A stretch of DNA of 64,000 bases from Ascoidea rubescens DSM 1968 (lineage: Eukaryota > Ascomycota > Saccharomycetes > Ascoideales > Ascoideaceae), in NCBI RefSeq assembly GCF_001661345.1, contig NW_017962913.1, positions 3,156,941 to 3,220,940 of the forward strand, read 5' to 3'. How positions within the stretch are numbered: the first letter of the stretch is position 1; each line of letters starts with the position of its first letter. The notes under the pieces were generated by a model. That model saw only the letters and a list, made by a program, of their open reading frames with translations. It made no database searches and was not told where the DNA came from. The translations under genes and the position numbers were made by a program. Below, piece by piece: positions 11,379-21,399 of the stretch.

Positions 11379-11665
11379 TCAATTTACTTTATTTTAGTTT
11401 ACATAAACTATCCTCAACGGTTTTTTATTTCTCATGACACTTCACTATGATTAATTTATTAGGTTCATTTAATTTTATCTATTTAGTCTGGGATTATTAT
11501 AATTTCTTGTATATTACTAAAACAAATTTCTATCAATTATACCTTCAAGTTGTTTTTTTTTGATTTCATTTTTTTTTACTTTCTGCTTTTTAATCTTTAT
11601 AACTAGAATTCTTTGTGGTGCTCTTTATGCAAAGTTTTCAACCTCAATAATACAATAATTAATAA

Positions 11666-12952
11666 TTATAAAGTAGAAGGTTCTACTATATTTATTAAAA
11701 AAAATTTTATATATTCATAGGATACTAAAGTAACTGCACTCGCAGGTACAGTTCTAACCAAATTAGTAGAAAATCCTGAATAAAATCCAATTAATCCTTC
11801 TTTTTTGTATATCGACTTTATGGTATCAATTAAATCGCCCTTTTGATTCAATCTTGCTTTAGAATTATCGATTTTCAAGGAAGTTAAAGAACGAATTTGT
11901 AATCTAGTTCTTAGCACTTCATGTGGATATGTCAATGTAGATGCAATCATTTTCGATAGCGATGAAGCTAATATTAATTTGAGTAGGTATAGGTTATTAG
12001 AAACAATATTATTAGAACTATTGGATTCATTAATATTACAATTTAAAAACTTTTTGAAATATTCATACACCGGAAAATGAATTGCAACATGACATAAGCC
12101 AAATAAAGAAGGTATCAATCCTGAATAAAAAACTTTTATACCTTCATTTTTATACATCTTATAAAAAGCATTTAAAGTTCCAGAATAATAGTTTTTATTT
12201 TTATTTGTACTTTTAATTTGAATATTATTATTTTGATTCGTTTGACTATTAGATGTTTTATTTATTGAATCATAAATTGTATGCCCATTTCCAGTTTGTA
12301 GCATTAGTCTTGTTTTAACTACCCATATTGGATTAGTGAAAGTAGATGAAACAGCTCCTGCAGTTATCGCAGAAAAACTATAAGATAAGAAATTTAAAGT
12401 ATGATTATTATCGATTTGAATATATTCATGAAATATAGTTGGATAAAAAATCTTGGCCTTTTCATAAACAGTGAAGTAAATCATCCAAGTTGGAAAATAA
12501 CCTAATGTTATGGGAATAAGTCCTCTGTATAATCCCAAAATGCCTTCTTCAGAAGCAATCCTTGTTAATGTTTGAAATATTCCTCTGTATTTTAGTTTAG
12601 ATTTTATATTTATATCTGAGTTAATATTAGAATTTATATTGGATCCGGGTATTATATTTGAGTTTATAGGTTTGGAAATATTTTTGGAATCAATATTTGA
12701 TTTTGAAACAGAATTATAAGTTAAAACCACACCTTGTGCTTGTAGTCTGGTTTTAGCAACGTCTAATGGACAAACAGCAACACCAGACAAAAATCCAGCC
12801 ATCGCACCAGACAAAGCAGATATCTCAGTTTTACTTAGGTTTGATAATACTGGAACTTTTCTGGGTTTAATTGCATTATCACTATTAGTATTAGTATTTC
12901 CATTTGGATGATTACCAGCCTTGATTGTTCTTTTGTCCTCCATATTTAACAT
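11666..12952 (-). CDS. YIA6: Mitochondrial carrier, NAD+ transporter type (YIA6/YEA6)
   Basis: About 428 residues from the first ATG (425 if the next ATG, 3 codons on, is used); upstream in-frame sequence begins with TTG and is AT-rich low-complexity DNA. Three mitochondrial-carrier repeats are visible with signature motifs PLDVAKTRLQ, PIWVVKTRLM and PHEVLRTRLQ, each preceded by a membrane helix. The first signature and the SGAMAGFLSGVAVCPLDVAK context fit the YIA6/YEA6 inner-membrane NAD+/pyrimidine-type carriers. Asn/Ser-rich insertions enlarge the first and second matrix loops. Substrate assignment rests on similarity recalled for the family. It converges with histone H4 across under 300 bp. 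Confidence 0.78.
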   Translation of the reverse strand: MLNMEDKRTIKAGNHPNGNTNTNSDNAIKPRKVPVLSNLSKTEISALSGAMAGFLSGVAVCPLDVAKTRLQAQGVVLTYNSVSKSNIDSKNISKPINSNIIPGSNINSNINSDINIKSKLKYRGIFQTLTRIASEEGILGLYRGLIPITLGYFPTWMIYFTVYEKAKIFYPTIFHEYIQIDNNHTLNFLSYSFSAITAGAVSSTFTNPIWVVKTRLMLQTGNGHTIYDSINKTSNSQTNQNNNIQIKSTNKNKNYYSGTLNAFYKMYKNEGIKVFYSGLIPSLFGLCHVAIHFPVYEYFKKFLNCNINESNSSNNIVSNNLYLLKLILASSLSKMIASTLTYPHEVLRTRLQIRSLTSLKIDNSKARLNQKGDLIDTIKSIYKKEGLIGFYSGFSTNLVRTVPASAVTLVSYEYIKFFLINIVEPSTL

Positions 12953-14468
12953 TGAATATTGAATAGAGAATATTGAATATTGAATATTGATTAAAAATTT
13001 ATTAAAAACCCCAGGATTTTCTATTGACAATTAAAGCAAAAACAAAAACACGAAAAGCAGCAAAAAAAAAAGGAATCAAAAGAATTAGGTTAAAAGAGAA
13101 CTGAATTTAAAACGAATATGAACAAAGTAAGTCAAAAAAAAATAAAAAATGAATGAAGACTAACCCAGTAGCTGAATGAACAAAAAAAGCTAGCAAGGTA
13201 GAAAGTAAAAAAAATATGGAGGTAAATGTCAGGTTGTCTATAGACCTGGTTTTACTGAATTTGCTATTTCTTTTAAAGATCAACTGAATGGATTATAACT
13301 GGACCTATCACTGAACAATAAACTTCATTGAAGATGTTTTATATCTTTTTTTGCAGTTTCCATTTTTTCAACTCCAACCCAAATTTATTTCCGTTTCTTT
13401 GATTGAAGGAAAGGTTCGGCCGACACAAGCCAGATGGATTCTGCTTTCACAGGGCAATTTTGGGGTCAATTTTACTGCTCTTGATCCGGACGCGGGTATA
13501 TGCATAATTAAATTGTGTATACAGCTTGTTGAAAACTTTGAATTCAATATGTATGTATATGCATATTATTAATTTAAATTAATAATGTCTAGGACTTCGG
13601 TGTTTAAAAGTATTCCAATAGAAACCAGAAACCAGAATGGACAAATTGTTCTTAAGGGATTTTTCAATTCATTGACAATATATCAGATATTAAAAAAAAA
13701 AAATATAAAGAAATTAAATAACATTTATATGATATCTGAAAATTTAGTTTTGATGTTGAACAGTAGTGAAAAAATGTTGTTTACATATTTATGATTGGTA
13801 TATTTAATAAAAATTAAACCACATTTATGAGATTTTTGATTTGAATTTCAACTTAATTATTTAGTTGCACGTTTTATTATAATCTTTTTAATGATTTTCA
13901 ATTTATAAATTGGCTTTTTTACTGGATCATTAGATACTGTAATATATCATCATAAGAAATTTCATAAACCGAGTCTGTGTACTCAGACAAATAAATGTCT
14001 TAAATAATAGTGCGTTTATATGTATATACATGCAAATGGATATACAATAGAAAGCGGAGCGGAATATTTTCAGCGGACGACGCAAAACGAAGGGGGTAAG
14101 GGGATTGGAATTTAGAGAAGAGAAAAAGCCAAACAGGAAAAAACTGAGGTGATAGTTCTCCACCAAATGAACTAAAACTGAAACTCCGAAAAGAAGAAAA
14201 TAAAAGGAGTGAACCAGATTGAGCAAAAGATGAGAGGTGATAAACTAAATAACGTAAGTTTGGTATTTTATGTGTTGCAGGAATTGTAGGTATCATAAGG
14301 TGTTGGAAAGGTATCTTGAAATGCAGTAGAGTAAAGATAAAAGAGATTGAAAAAGAAATGCCAGAGATATACAATAAAAAATTCAAGGTATAGAACAAAA
14401 AAATAAATAAATAAATTCCATTTATTTATTGGTCTAAATAGATATTGTTGATGAGACTAGAAATAGTA
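12953..14468. other. 1.5-kb intergenic region, carrier promoter to RAD51 3' end
   Basis: Holds repeated TATTGAA words just upstream of the carrier ATG (12953-12990) and several short frames without domains, most opening with non-ATG codons. I see no gene I can support. Confidence 0.5.
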
Positions 14469-15536
14469 TTAGTCATCATCATCTTTTGGATCACCTATAC
14501 CATCTTCATAAATGGAAAATACACATTCAGATTCTGGTAAACAGGGAGAGTCATAAACTCGACAAATTCTTTGTTCACCTTTACCCTTTTTGAAGCTTAA
14601 TCTTGTTGTTGAAGAATGAGCAATAATATTACCACCAATTGGTTTTTTTGGATCGGGATTAAAAGACATGGCAGCATCGACTTGAGCTACTACTTGATTT
14701 GTTATAACTATAGCGATGCCAAATTCATCAGCCAATCTTTGTAACATTCTCATGTATTTGGCTAAATGCATTTGTCTTGCACTTAGTTCCCCTCTACCAC
14801 TGTAATCAGTTCTATAGAGAGCCATTATTGAATCGACAATTAAGAGACTGAATCTCGATTCGGCCATCATTGAAGCAGCTTGAGTTAATAATTGAAATTG
14901 ATGGTCGGCGTTATAGGCTCTTGCATAGGCAACATTATCTAAAGTATCATCTTCATTTAAACCATATCTTCTTGCAATTGAGACCAAACGAACAGGTCTG
15001 AAAGTTCCCTCAGTGTCGATATAAAGACATTTGCCTTCACCACCACCCATATCTATGGGTAATTGACAAGTAACGGCTAAAGTATGACATAGTTGAGACT
15101 TTCCGGTTCTAAATTCACCAAAGACTTCAGTTATTGAACCAGTTTCAATACCTCCACCCAATAGTGTATCTAATTGTTTTGAGCCAGTGGTTATACAGAT
15201 TAATTCACTTCTTCGATGATGAAATTCAGAGGCAGTTGTAAAACCCATGGGAACAAATTGAGAGGCTAGATTTAGTAATTTATCAGCCTTATTTTCACTA
15301 ATTCCCTTAACGTTTAGTAGAATCTTTTTGGGAGTATAAGCTATTGATTCAACAGTATTAAAACCACATTCCATTAATTTTTTGATATCATTAGAAGTGA
15401 TACCATTACCTTCTAGTTTTGATATGGGAATTGGCCCAACCATATCATCGTCATCTTCTTCAGGATCGAGACGCTGAACATCGGTGTTTGTTGCTTGAAG
15501 ATCAGACTCAACATGAGTAGCAGGAGTATTAGACAT
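14469..15536 (-). CDS. RAD51: RAD51 recombinase
   Basis: 355 residues. It forms the ATP-dependent filament on single-stranded DNA that carries out homology search and strand exchange in the nucleus. An acidic N-terminus leads into a helix-hairpin-helix DNA-binding region (about residues 35-95). Walker [10 protein letters not shown] is at 140-148 and Walker B LLIVDS at 231-236; GGNIIAHSS, of the DNA-binding L2 region, follows. The C-terminus [10 protein letters not shown] is typical of RAD51 rather than DMC1. It is shorter than S. cerevisiae Rad51 because the N-terminal tail is short. The ATG is unambiguous. The upstream region holds three CGCGAAAA boxes, consistent with G1/S expression. Confidence 0.97.
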   Translation of the reverse strand: MSNTPATHVESDLQATNTDVQRLDPEEDDDDMVGPIPISKLEGNGITSNDIKKLMECGFNTVESIAYTPKKILLNVKGISENKADKLLNLASQFVPMGFTTASEFHHRRSELICITTGSKQLDTLLGGGIETGSITEVFGEFRTGKSQLCHTLAVTCQLPIDMGGGEGKCLYIDTEGTFRPVRLVSIARRYGLNEDDTLDNVAYARAYNADHQFQLLTQAASMMAESRFSLLIVDSIMALYRTDYSGRGELSARQMHLAKYMRMLQRLADEFGIAIVITNQVVAQVDAAMSFNPDPKKPIGGNIIAHSSTTRLSFKKGKGEQRICRVYDSPCLPESECVFSIYEDGIGDPKDDDD

Positions 15537-15658
15537 ATCTGATTGAGAAAAAAAAACCAGAAGAAGCAGGAAAGGAAGACAGCAGAAGAAGGATAGAAAG
15601 CTAGCGGTGATCTGCCATCAGCGGCTACGAAAATGTGCTTTTCACTGAGTTGAAAAAC

Positions 15659-15724
15659 CGCGAAAAGCACGAGAAACGCGAAAACCGCTGAGGAACCAAC
15701 TGCGTGGACCCAGAAACGCGAAAA
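15659..15724. promoter_or_regulatory. Three CGCGAAAA boxes upstream of RAD51
   Basis: CGCGAAAA occurs at 15659-15666, 15677-15684 and 15717-15724; the last two share the longer word GAAACGCGAAAA. They match the SBF consensus CRCGAAA and overlap the MBF core ACGCG. They lie 120-190 bp before the RAD51 start. MBF control of RAD51 is established in S. cerevisiae; use of these sites here is inferred. Confidence 0.6.
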
Positions 15725-15759
15725 AAAGAAAAAAGCCCTTAAAAAGATCAAAAAAACAA

Positions 15760-15849
15760 CGACACAAGCAGGATTTGAACCTGCGCGGGAGAACCCAAAA
15801 GATGTCTCGGAATTCGAGTCTTTCGCCTTAACCACTCGGCCATTGTGTC
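15760..15849 (-). tRNA. tRNA-Ser(CGA) with a 9-nt intron
   Basis: On the minus strand the 7-bp acceptor stem GACACAA/TTGTGTC is perfect, with discriminator G. The A-box region GGCCGAGTGGTTAAGGC, a long variable arm and a perfect T arm (GCAGG/CCTGC around TTCAAAT) mark a class II serine tRNA. The anticodon stem is AAAGA/TCTTT. Between the strands lie 16 nt rather than 7, which fits an anticodon loop CTCGAAA interrupted after position 37 by a 9-nt intron, TTCCGAGAC. The anticodon CGA reads UCG. S. cerevisiae tRNA-Ser(CGA) is also intron-bearing, with a longer intron. Mature length is 81 nt before CCA. Confidence 0.95.
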
Positions 15850-16012
15850 GATAAACTGATTGTCCAATTATCCATGTTTGTTTAGTAATGTTTGTAAATC
15901 ACTATTGCAATGGTTTGGGCAAGACTTTTTTTTTTATTTTGGCGTTATATTTTTTTGAGCAATTGATGCAATCTAAGCACTACTTTAAGGTCAATAATTG
16001 CAAGCACTCATT

Positions 16013-16873
16013 ATGACAACTGCCCACAGACTTACCTTTGACCCTGCTAAGGGCAAGGACACCTCTATTTCCAGCTCTTATGCTTCCTCCACACAACACA
16101 AGAGATTTCTATCGAACCATACAGAGCTCAAATATAGGCAGTCCATTCAAAAACCATTATTGCTTGATGAGCTAGGCGAAAATAAAAATTTAAGCGAAGA
16201 TGTGTTGGATAACTCTGATAATCTTAATCATAACAAAACTAATGGAGATCACAACAGTGATTACATAAAAAAAAGAAATCTTTTAAGGGAGCAGTTACTA
16301 AAAAACGAGTTGAAACACAATATCAAAAACGAGTACTATGATAAAAATAAACGGCTAAAGCTATCCAATAAGTTAATGATAACAAATGAACCGCAAAATA
16401 ATCAAAGAGCTTCTTCAAAGGTGTCAGTGGGTGCTTTCCAGGATTCTAAAACAGTAGATCATGCAGAAACTGAAATAACCAATGAACCAGAACAGGAGCA
16501 AGAAGAGGAGGAGCAGGATGAGGATAGTGAATCAGAGGAAGATTCAGACTCAGACTCAGAAGATGAAACTGAGCTACTCCTCAAAGAATTGCAGAAGATC
16601 AAGGAGGAAAGAAGATTGAAAAAGCTTGAAAGAGAGCAATCCAGTGAAAAAGAAAGCAGTATTCTCAGTGACAACAGTCTTTCGTTGACAAAAAACTCTG
16701 CCCCTTCGAAGAAAAGTAATTATAAATCCTGGAGGGCTGAATCGATCTTCCAGAAATCCAATGCCACTGCTAAAAAGTTCAAACACAGTAGAGCCGACGA
16801 CGACAACAACCACATCAACGACATCCTCAGGTCAAAACACCACCAGCAGTTCCTCGACAAACACATCAGGTAG
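16013..16873 (+). CDS. CWC15: Pre-mRNA splicing factor CWC15
   Basis: 286 residues from the ATG (an in-frame TTG lies 5 codons earlier). The N-terminus MTTAHRLTFDPAKGK with the following TELKYRQS, and the C-terminus KSWRAESIFQKS ... NDILRSKHHQQFLDKHIR, are the two conserved ends of Cwc15/Cwf15. Between them is a poorly conserved linker with a dense Glu/Asp/Ser block around residues 160-190 and a basic coiled segment after it. Cwc15 belongs to the Prp19-associated (NTC-related) group in the activated spliceosome. It is longer than the usual ~175-230 residues because of the linker. The tRNA-Ser gene lies 163 bp upstream on the other strand. Confidence 0.9.
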   Translation: MTTAHRLTFDPAKGKDTSISSSYASSTQHKRFLSNHTELKYRQSIQKPLLLDELGENKNLSEDVLDNSDNLNHNKTNGDHNSDYIKKRNLLREQLLKNELKHNIKNEYYDKNKRLKLSNKLMITNEPQNNQRASSKVSVGAFQDSKTVDHAETEITNEPEQEQEEEEQDEDSESEEDSDSDSEDETELLLKELQKIKEERRLKKLEREQSSEKESSILSDNSLSLTKNSAPSKKSNYKSWRAESIFQKSNATAKKFKHSRADDDNNHINDILRSKHHQQFLDKHIR

Positions 16874-17205
16874 ATGGGGCTCTTATATATGTCCTTACTA
16901 AATGTCCTGGATACGCACGCACCTCCCATCGCAATGTAAATTCCGCCCATCGCTCGCTATGTAAATAAACCTCCAACGCTCCAACTAAGCATTTTCTCTC
17001 TGTTTTAATACCCATCCACTCCAGCATCTATATATCTCTGCACTTATTCTCATATTTTAAGCTGCTGTTTGGAGATTGATCTGTCGTTTTCCTGAATTTG
17101 TCTTGAGACCCTCTTGAGATCATCTTGGTTCTCACAACCCTTATTTTTCAAACACCTTTTTTAGTATCTTTCTTTTCTGTATTGCCACTTTAAACGTCTG
17201 TGCCA
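16874..17205. other. CWC15-SEC1 intergenic region
   Basis: Short CWC15 3' region followed by the pyrimidine-rich SEC1 promoter. No gene seen. Confidence 0.6.
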
Positions 17206-19797
17206 ATGGTGACTAACTTGATTCATCTTCAAAGAAACTACATACTAAATCTAATCAACTCGGTTCAGTCAAATTTGAAATATTTGATCCTTGATGATAA
17301 AACCCAATTTTTAATCTATTCAATCCTTGATAAGCAAACTCTATTGAAAAATGTCACTGCCATCTCAAATATATCTGAAAAGAGAGACGTTAGAAGGGAA
17401 TTTGATGGAATTTATATCCTAGATTCAAATTTATATTCAATCAACTGTTTATTGATTGATTTGAATTTGTCCTTGCCATCAAACAATCCAAATAATATTG
17501 ATCAGACTTATAAATCTACTCGTTATAAGACGTCGAACATTTTCCTTTTACCTGTTAATAATAACATTCATCCCAAATTAGCGAGTGAACTAAATGCAAA
17601 GATTAATAACGATATAAGAAACAACCAGATGATCAAATCGTTTAGCTATATTTATTTCAATTTGTTGCCGATTGAATCCAACGTCTTTCTAACCAATTTC
17701 AATTATTCAAACAATTATATTGTTAATCAAACTGATTTATTGGACAATTCAAAACGAACTTCAAAGCAAAAGGATTCATTGGCCAAACAAAACAAATTAA
17801 ATAATGATCATTTGAATAGTTTAAATATCATGACAAACCACAATGCTTTGAACTCAATTAATAATATTAATAATTGCTCATTGCAAATTTTTTATAACAA
17901 GAACTATTTGGCTCTTGTTAATTATCAGATTATTCAAATTGTTCAATCATTAATTAATCTTTGTATCTTGACCGATGAGTATCCAATTATCAAATATTAC
18001 AATCCTAAGAATTCTATAACCAAGTCTTCAATTTTATCCAAAAAAATTGCCGAATTATTTCAAAGTTCTCTTGATGATTATGCTAGAAACAATACAAAAT
18101 TTCCATCTCAACAAAATCAAAGACAACGATCTATTTTTTTAATTTGCGATCGAACTTTGGATGTTATAACTAATCTCATATCTAGTTTTACTTATCAATC
18201 GATGATATATGATACATTTACAGTGACCAATGATTCGAATTATTTTGATAATAATGAAGTGAATTCCAACTTGATCTCGAATCAAAACATTGATGTTGAC
18301 ATTTATAATCAAATTGTTAAATATCTAGTGGTTAATGTGAACCATACAAGGGAGTTCAAGTACGCTAAATTGAATGAAGAAGATCCAATTTTAAATGAAG
18401 TAAGGCATGAACATGTATTAAAAGCTGGGGAAATAATCAATAATAAAAATCAAGAGATGAAAGCACATTCGGGTTCAAATGATGCTGATGGCGGTGATAG
18501 ACATGGGAATGGTGGGTATAATTCGTCGATTGATCAAGTTAGAAACCAGTTGGTTCATATGGATGAGTTTGACAATCAAAGAAGATTGATATATTTACAT
18601 AATGAACTCTTTGATAAAGTCTTAAAGACCATGAACAATTTGAAATTGAACAAAATTGCTGATTTTGAAAACACGTTGGCGGCTAATGGATACGATATTG
18701 ATAATGAGAAATTTGATGATTTGTCTGACAATTTTATATTGGAATTGAGTCAAAGTGATTATTCTAAATTTGATAAGATCAAATTAATCTTAATTTACTC
18801 AATTTATAGAAATGGAATAATTTTAAAAGATTTTGAGAAACTATTCAAGTTTATCAACTTAAACAATCAAGAAGTTGACGAATTTCTAAGATTGGTTCGC
18901 AACTTTGAAAATTTAAATATTAAGATCATTAAAGAAGATTTAAACAGTCACCACTATCACCATAATAACGATAACAATAACGATAATGGGAGCGGTATTA
19001 ATTTCAATCCTAACGAGAAGAAATCACAATATTATTTAATTGATAACACTGGGTATTCGTCATCTAGATTCAAACCCGCGGTTGAAAATATAGTAAACTG
19101 TTTACTTAATAACAACGAGGCATTGAGTAAAGAGTTTTCGTTTGTCAAGCAGCTAGAAATGAGCGCGATGAATGTGAATAATAGAGAACATGGGAACAAT
19201 GGGCTTGAGAATGATTTTGGTAATTTGAATTTAAATGTGAATAACTCAACAACCTCATTAAGGAACAAAAATTTAAGACCCAAGTGGAAGAGCTCAACAT
19301 CAATGGGGTCAAGTTTCCAACTACCTAAACAACGGATCTTTGTGTATGTTGCTGGTGGAATCAATTACGAGGAGATCAGCTCGATGTATAAAATGGGAAA
19401 GATATTGGACAAGGACATCATTCTTGGAAGTGAAAACTTGATCAACAGCAAGATCTTCATGAATAACGTCAAGGTGTTGGACAAAAACCTCATGCAGGAA
19501 TACTCTCAAAAGACAGTGATCGAGTACAGCATGGGCAGGAACGAGGAAGCAGCACCCAGCTACTTGAAGGAAACTGGAATCAGCAAGCCCAAGGTGAGCA
19601 GCCAGGTGAACAGCCAAAGGAACCAGATGGGCGGCCAGATGAACGGGAGATTGACGCAGCAGCAGCAACAGGCTAATGCGAGACGAGAAGAGGAGAGGAA
19701 GAGAAACGAACAACGATTGAAGAGCACCATTGAGGCGCACCAGGAGCTGAACACCTCGAAACACCACAAGTTCAAGAAGATGTTCAAGAAGTTCTAG
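17206..19797 (+). CDS. SEC1: Sec1/Munc18 protein SEC1
   Basis: About 863 residues from the first ATG (a GTG lies two codons earlier). Sec1/Munc18 proteins bind assembling SNARE complexes; Sec1 acts at the plasma membrane in exocytosis to the bud. The N-terminus (LIHLQRNYILNLINS ... KYLILDDKTQFLIYSILDK) and RSIFLICDRTLDVITNLISSFTYQSMIYD in the middle match the Sec1 branch better than Sly1, Vps45 or Vps33. The late segment RIFVYVAGGINYEEISSMY is the conserved domain-3 end. Asn-rich inserts and a Gln/Arg-rich C-terminal tail make it longer than the S. cerevisiae protein (about 724). The last ~480 bp is far richer in G/C-ending codons than the rest. Confidence 0.88.
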   Translation: MVTNLIHLQRNYILNLINSVQSNLKYLILDDKTQFLIYSILDKQTLLKNVTAISNISEKRDVRREFDGIYILDSNLYSINCLLIDLNLSLPSNNPNNIDQTYKSTRYKTSNIFLLPVNNNIHPKLASELNAKINNDIRNNQMIKSFSYIYFNLLPIESNVFLTNFNYSNNYIVNQTDLLDNSKRTSKQKDSLAKQNKLNNDHLNSLNIMTNHNALNSINNINNCSLQIFYNKNYLALVNYQIIQIVQSLINLCILTDEYPIIKYYNPKNSITKSSILSKKIAELFQSSLDDYARNNTKFPSQQNQRQRSIFLICDRTLDVITNLISSFTYQSMIYDTFTVTNDSNYFDNNEVNSNLISNQNIDVDIYNQIVKYLVVNVNHTREFKYAKLNEEDPILNEVRHEHVLKAGEIINNKNQEMKAHSGSNDADGGDRHGNGGYNSSIDQVRNQLVHMDEFDNQRRLIYLHNELFDKVLKTMNNLKLNKIADFENTLAANGYDIDNEKFDDLSDNFILELSQSDYSKFDKIKLILIYSIYRNGIILKDFEKLFKFINLNNQEVDEFLRLVRNFENLNIKIIKEDLNSHHYHHNNDNNNDNGSGINFNPNEKKSQYYLIDNTGYSSSRFKPAVENIVNCLLNNNEALSKEFSFVKQLEMSAMNVNNREHGNNGLENDFGNLNLNVNNSTTSLRNKNLRPKWKSSTSMGSSFQLPKQRIFVYVAGGINYEEISSMYKMGKILDKDIILGSENLINSKIFMNNVKVLDKNLMQEYSQKTVIEYSMGRNEEAAPSYLKETGISKPKVSSQVNSQRNQMGGQMNGRLTQQQQQANARREEERKRNEQRLKSTIEAHQELNTSKHHKFKKMFKKF

Positions 19798-19827
19798 CTG
19801 GAACCACGGCAGCGGTCGGTGTTGGTC

Positions 19828-19872
19828 CCACGCGCGTGGCTAGACGAAGCGCGGGCGCGGTAGACGAAGCGC
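19828..19872. repeat. GC-rich palindrome and 20-bp-spaced direct repeat
   Basis: CCACGCGCGTGG (19828-19839) is a perfect 12-bp palindrome. TAGACGAAGCGC follows at 19841-19852 and again at 19861-19872. The cluster lies between SEC1 and TIF1, about 200-240 bp before the TIF1 start, in DNA of over 70% GC. It could be an upstream activating region for TIF1 (inference). Confidence 0.6.
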
Positions 19873-19963
19873 ACCGGCGTTAACTATGGCACGGGCCGGA
19901 CAGCGGTCCCCTTTTCGGCGCTGACCCGGGCAACGGCCCCTTTCCTCGTGGTCTCGCCATGGC

Positions 19964-19970
19964 TATATAT
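19964..19970 (+). promoter_or_regulatory. TATA box of TIF1
   Basis: TATATAT about 100 bp upstream of the TIF1 ATG, inside otherwise GC-rich promoter DNA. Confidence 0.6.
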
Positions 19971-20070
19971 CCTGCTTGTTCTGCTGTTCTGTCTGAACTT
20001 TGTCGTCCACCAAGAGCACTACTGCAACAACACTCTCTACAGCACTACTCACTACAATTGACTGTCCAAC

Positions 20071-21399
20071 ATGGCTGACGGAATCTCCGAAATTGACACC
20101 AATCTCATCCAGACCAACTACGACAAGCAGGTCTCCTCCTTTGATGATTTGAATTTGAAGCCAACGATTTTAAGAGGTATGTTCTGCTTCTAATGTTCCA
20201 CTGATATTCTGTGAATTTTCTTTGGTTATTTTCTTTTGCTCTAGAAAATTGTACTAATCAACAGTTTCTCTTCATTTTTCTCTTCATTTTTCTCTTTTCT
20301 TTCCTTGTTTTCTTCAGGTATCTTTGGTTATGGTTATGAAACTCCCTCCGCTATTCAACAAAGAGCTATCCTACCAATTATCGAAGGTAGAGACGTCTTA
20401 GCTCAAGCCCAATCTGGTACCGGTAAAACCGCCACTTTTGCTATTTCTGCTTTGCAAAACATCAACGAAAAAGAAAAAAAAACTCAGGCCTTGATTTTGG
20501 CTCCAACTAGAGAATTGGCTATTCAAATTCAAAAGGTCGTTTTGGCTATTGGTCTACATTTAGACATCACTGTTCATGCTTCAATTGGTGGTACTTCCGT
20601 CAAGGACGATATTGAGGCCTTTAGAAGAGGCGCCCAAATCGTTGTCGGTACCCCTGGTAGAGTTTACTCAATGATTCAAAATGGTAATTTCAGAACCAAC
20701 GATATTAAAATGTTCATTCTCGATGAAGCTGATGAAATGTTGTCCTCCGGTTTCAAAGAACAAATCTACAATATTTTCAGATTTTTACCAACTACAACCC
20801 AAGTCGCTTTGTTATCTGCTACAATGCCTCAAGATGTCTTGGAAGTTACCACCAAATTCATGAGGGATCCAATCCGAATCTTGGTTAAAAAGGACGAATT
20901 AACTCTCGAAGGTATTAAACAATTCTTTGTCGATGTTGAACGAGAAGAATACAAATTCGACATCTTGGCCGATATTTATGATTCAATTTCGGTCACTCAA
21001 GCTGTTATCTTTTGCAATACTAAAAGAAAGGTCGAAGAATTATCAAACAGTCTAGAGCAAAACAAGTTCACTGTCTCAAGTATCCACTCCGAACTAACTC
21101 AACAACAAAGAGACACCATCATGAAAGAATTTAGAACCGGTTCTTCAAGAATCCTAATTTCAACAGATTTATTAGCAAGAGGTATCGATGTGCAACAAGT
21201 CTCCTTAGTCATCAACTACGATTTGCCCAAAAACAAAGAAAACTACATTCACAGAATTGGTAGAGGTGGTCGTTTTGGTAGAAAAGGTGTTGCCATCAAT
21301 TTTGTTACAGCCGATGATGTTCCAATGTTAAGAGAAATTGAAAGATTCTATTCTACTCAAATCCTAGAACTACCTGGTGAACTCGAAGGCTTGTTTTAA
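20071..21399 (+). CDS. TIF1: Translation initiation factor eIF4A (spliced)
   Basis: Two exons: 20071-20176 and 20318-21399, giving 395 residues, the length of S. cerevisiae eIF4A. Exon 1 encodes [19 protein letters not shown] through LRG; the junction splits the Gly codon before [17 protein letters not shown] (Q motif). DEAD-box helicase motifs follow: AQSGTGKT (I), PTRELA (Ia), DEAD (II), SAT (III), ARGID (V) and [13 protein letters not shown] (VI). eIF4A unwinds mRNA 5' leaders within eIF4F in the cytoplasm. Codon bias is strong, as for an abundant protein, and exon 1 is distinctly GC-richer than exon 2. A TATA box lies about 100 bp upstream. Confidence 0.97.
20177..20317 (+). other. TIF1 intron, 141 nt
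   Basis: GTATGT at the 5' end, TACTAAT branch site at 20252-20258, and a pyrimidine tract ending in TTCAG. Removal joins the two parts of the eIF4A reading frame exactly. Confidence 0.95.

Noticed and set aside
14000-14398. 132-codon minus-strand frame beside RAD51
   Set aside because: Starts at TTG, is low-complexity Phe/Ser/Leu, and resembles nothing I know.
14469-15536. DMC1 instead of RAD51
   Set aside because: The N-terminal HhH region, [19 protein letters not shown] context and acidic EDGIGDP end fit RAD51.
15413-15835. 140-codon minus-strand frame overlapping RAD51 and the tRNA
   Set aside because: Runs through the tRNA gene and the RAD51 start in another frame; clearly a shadow.
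20681-20863. Alternate-frame ORF inside eIF4A
   Set aside because: Overlaps the DEAD-box coding frame and has no independent support.
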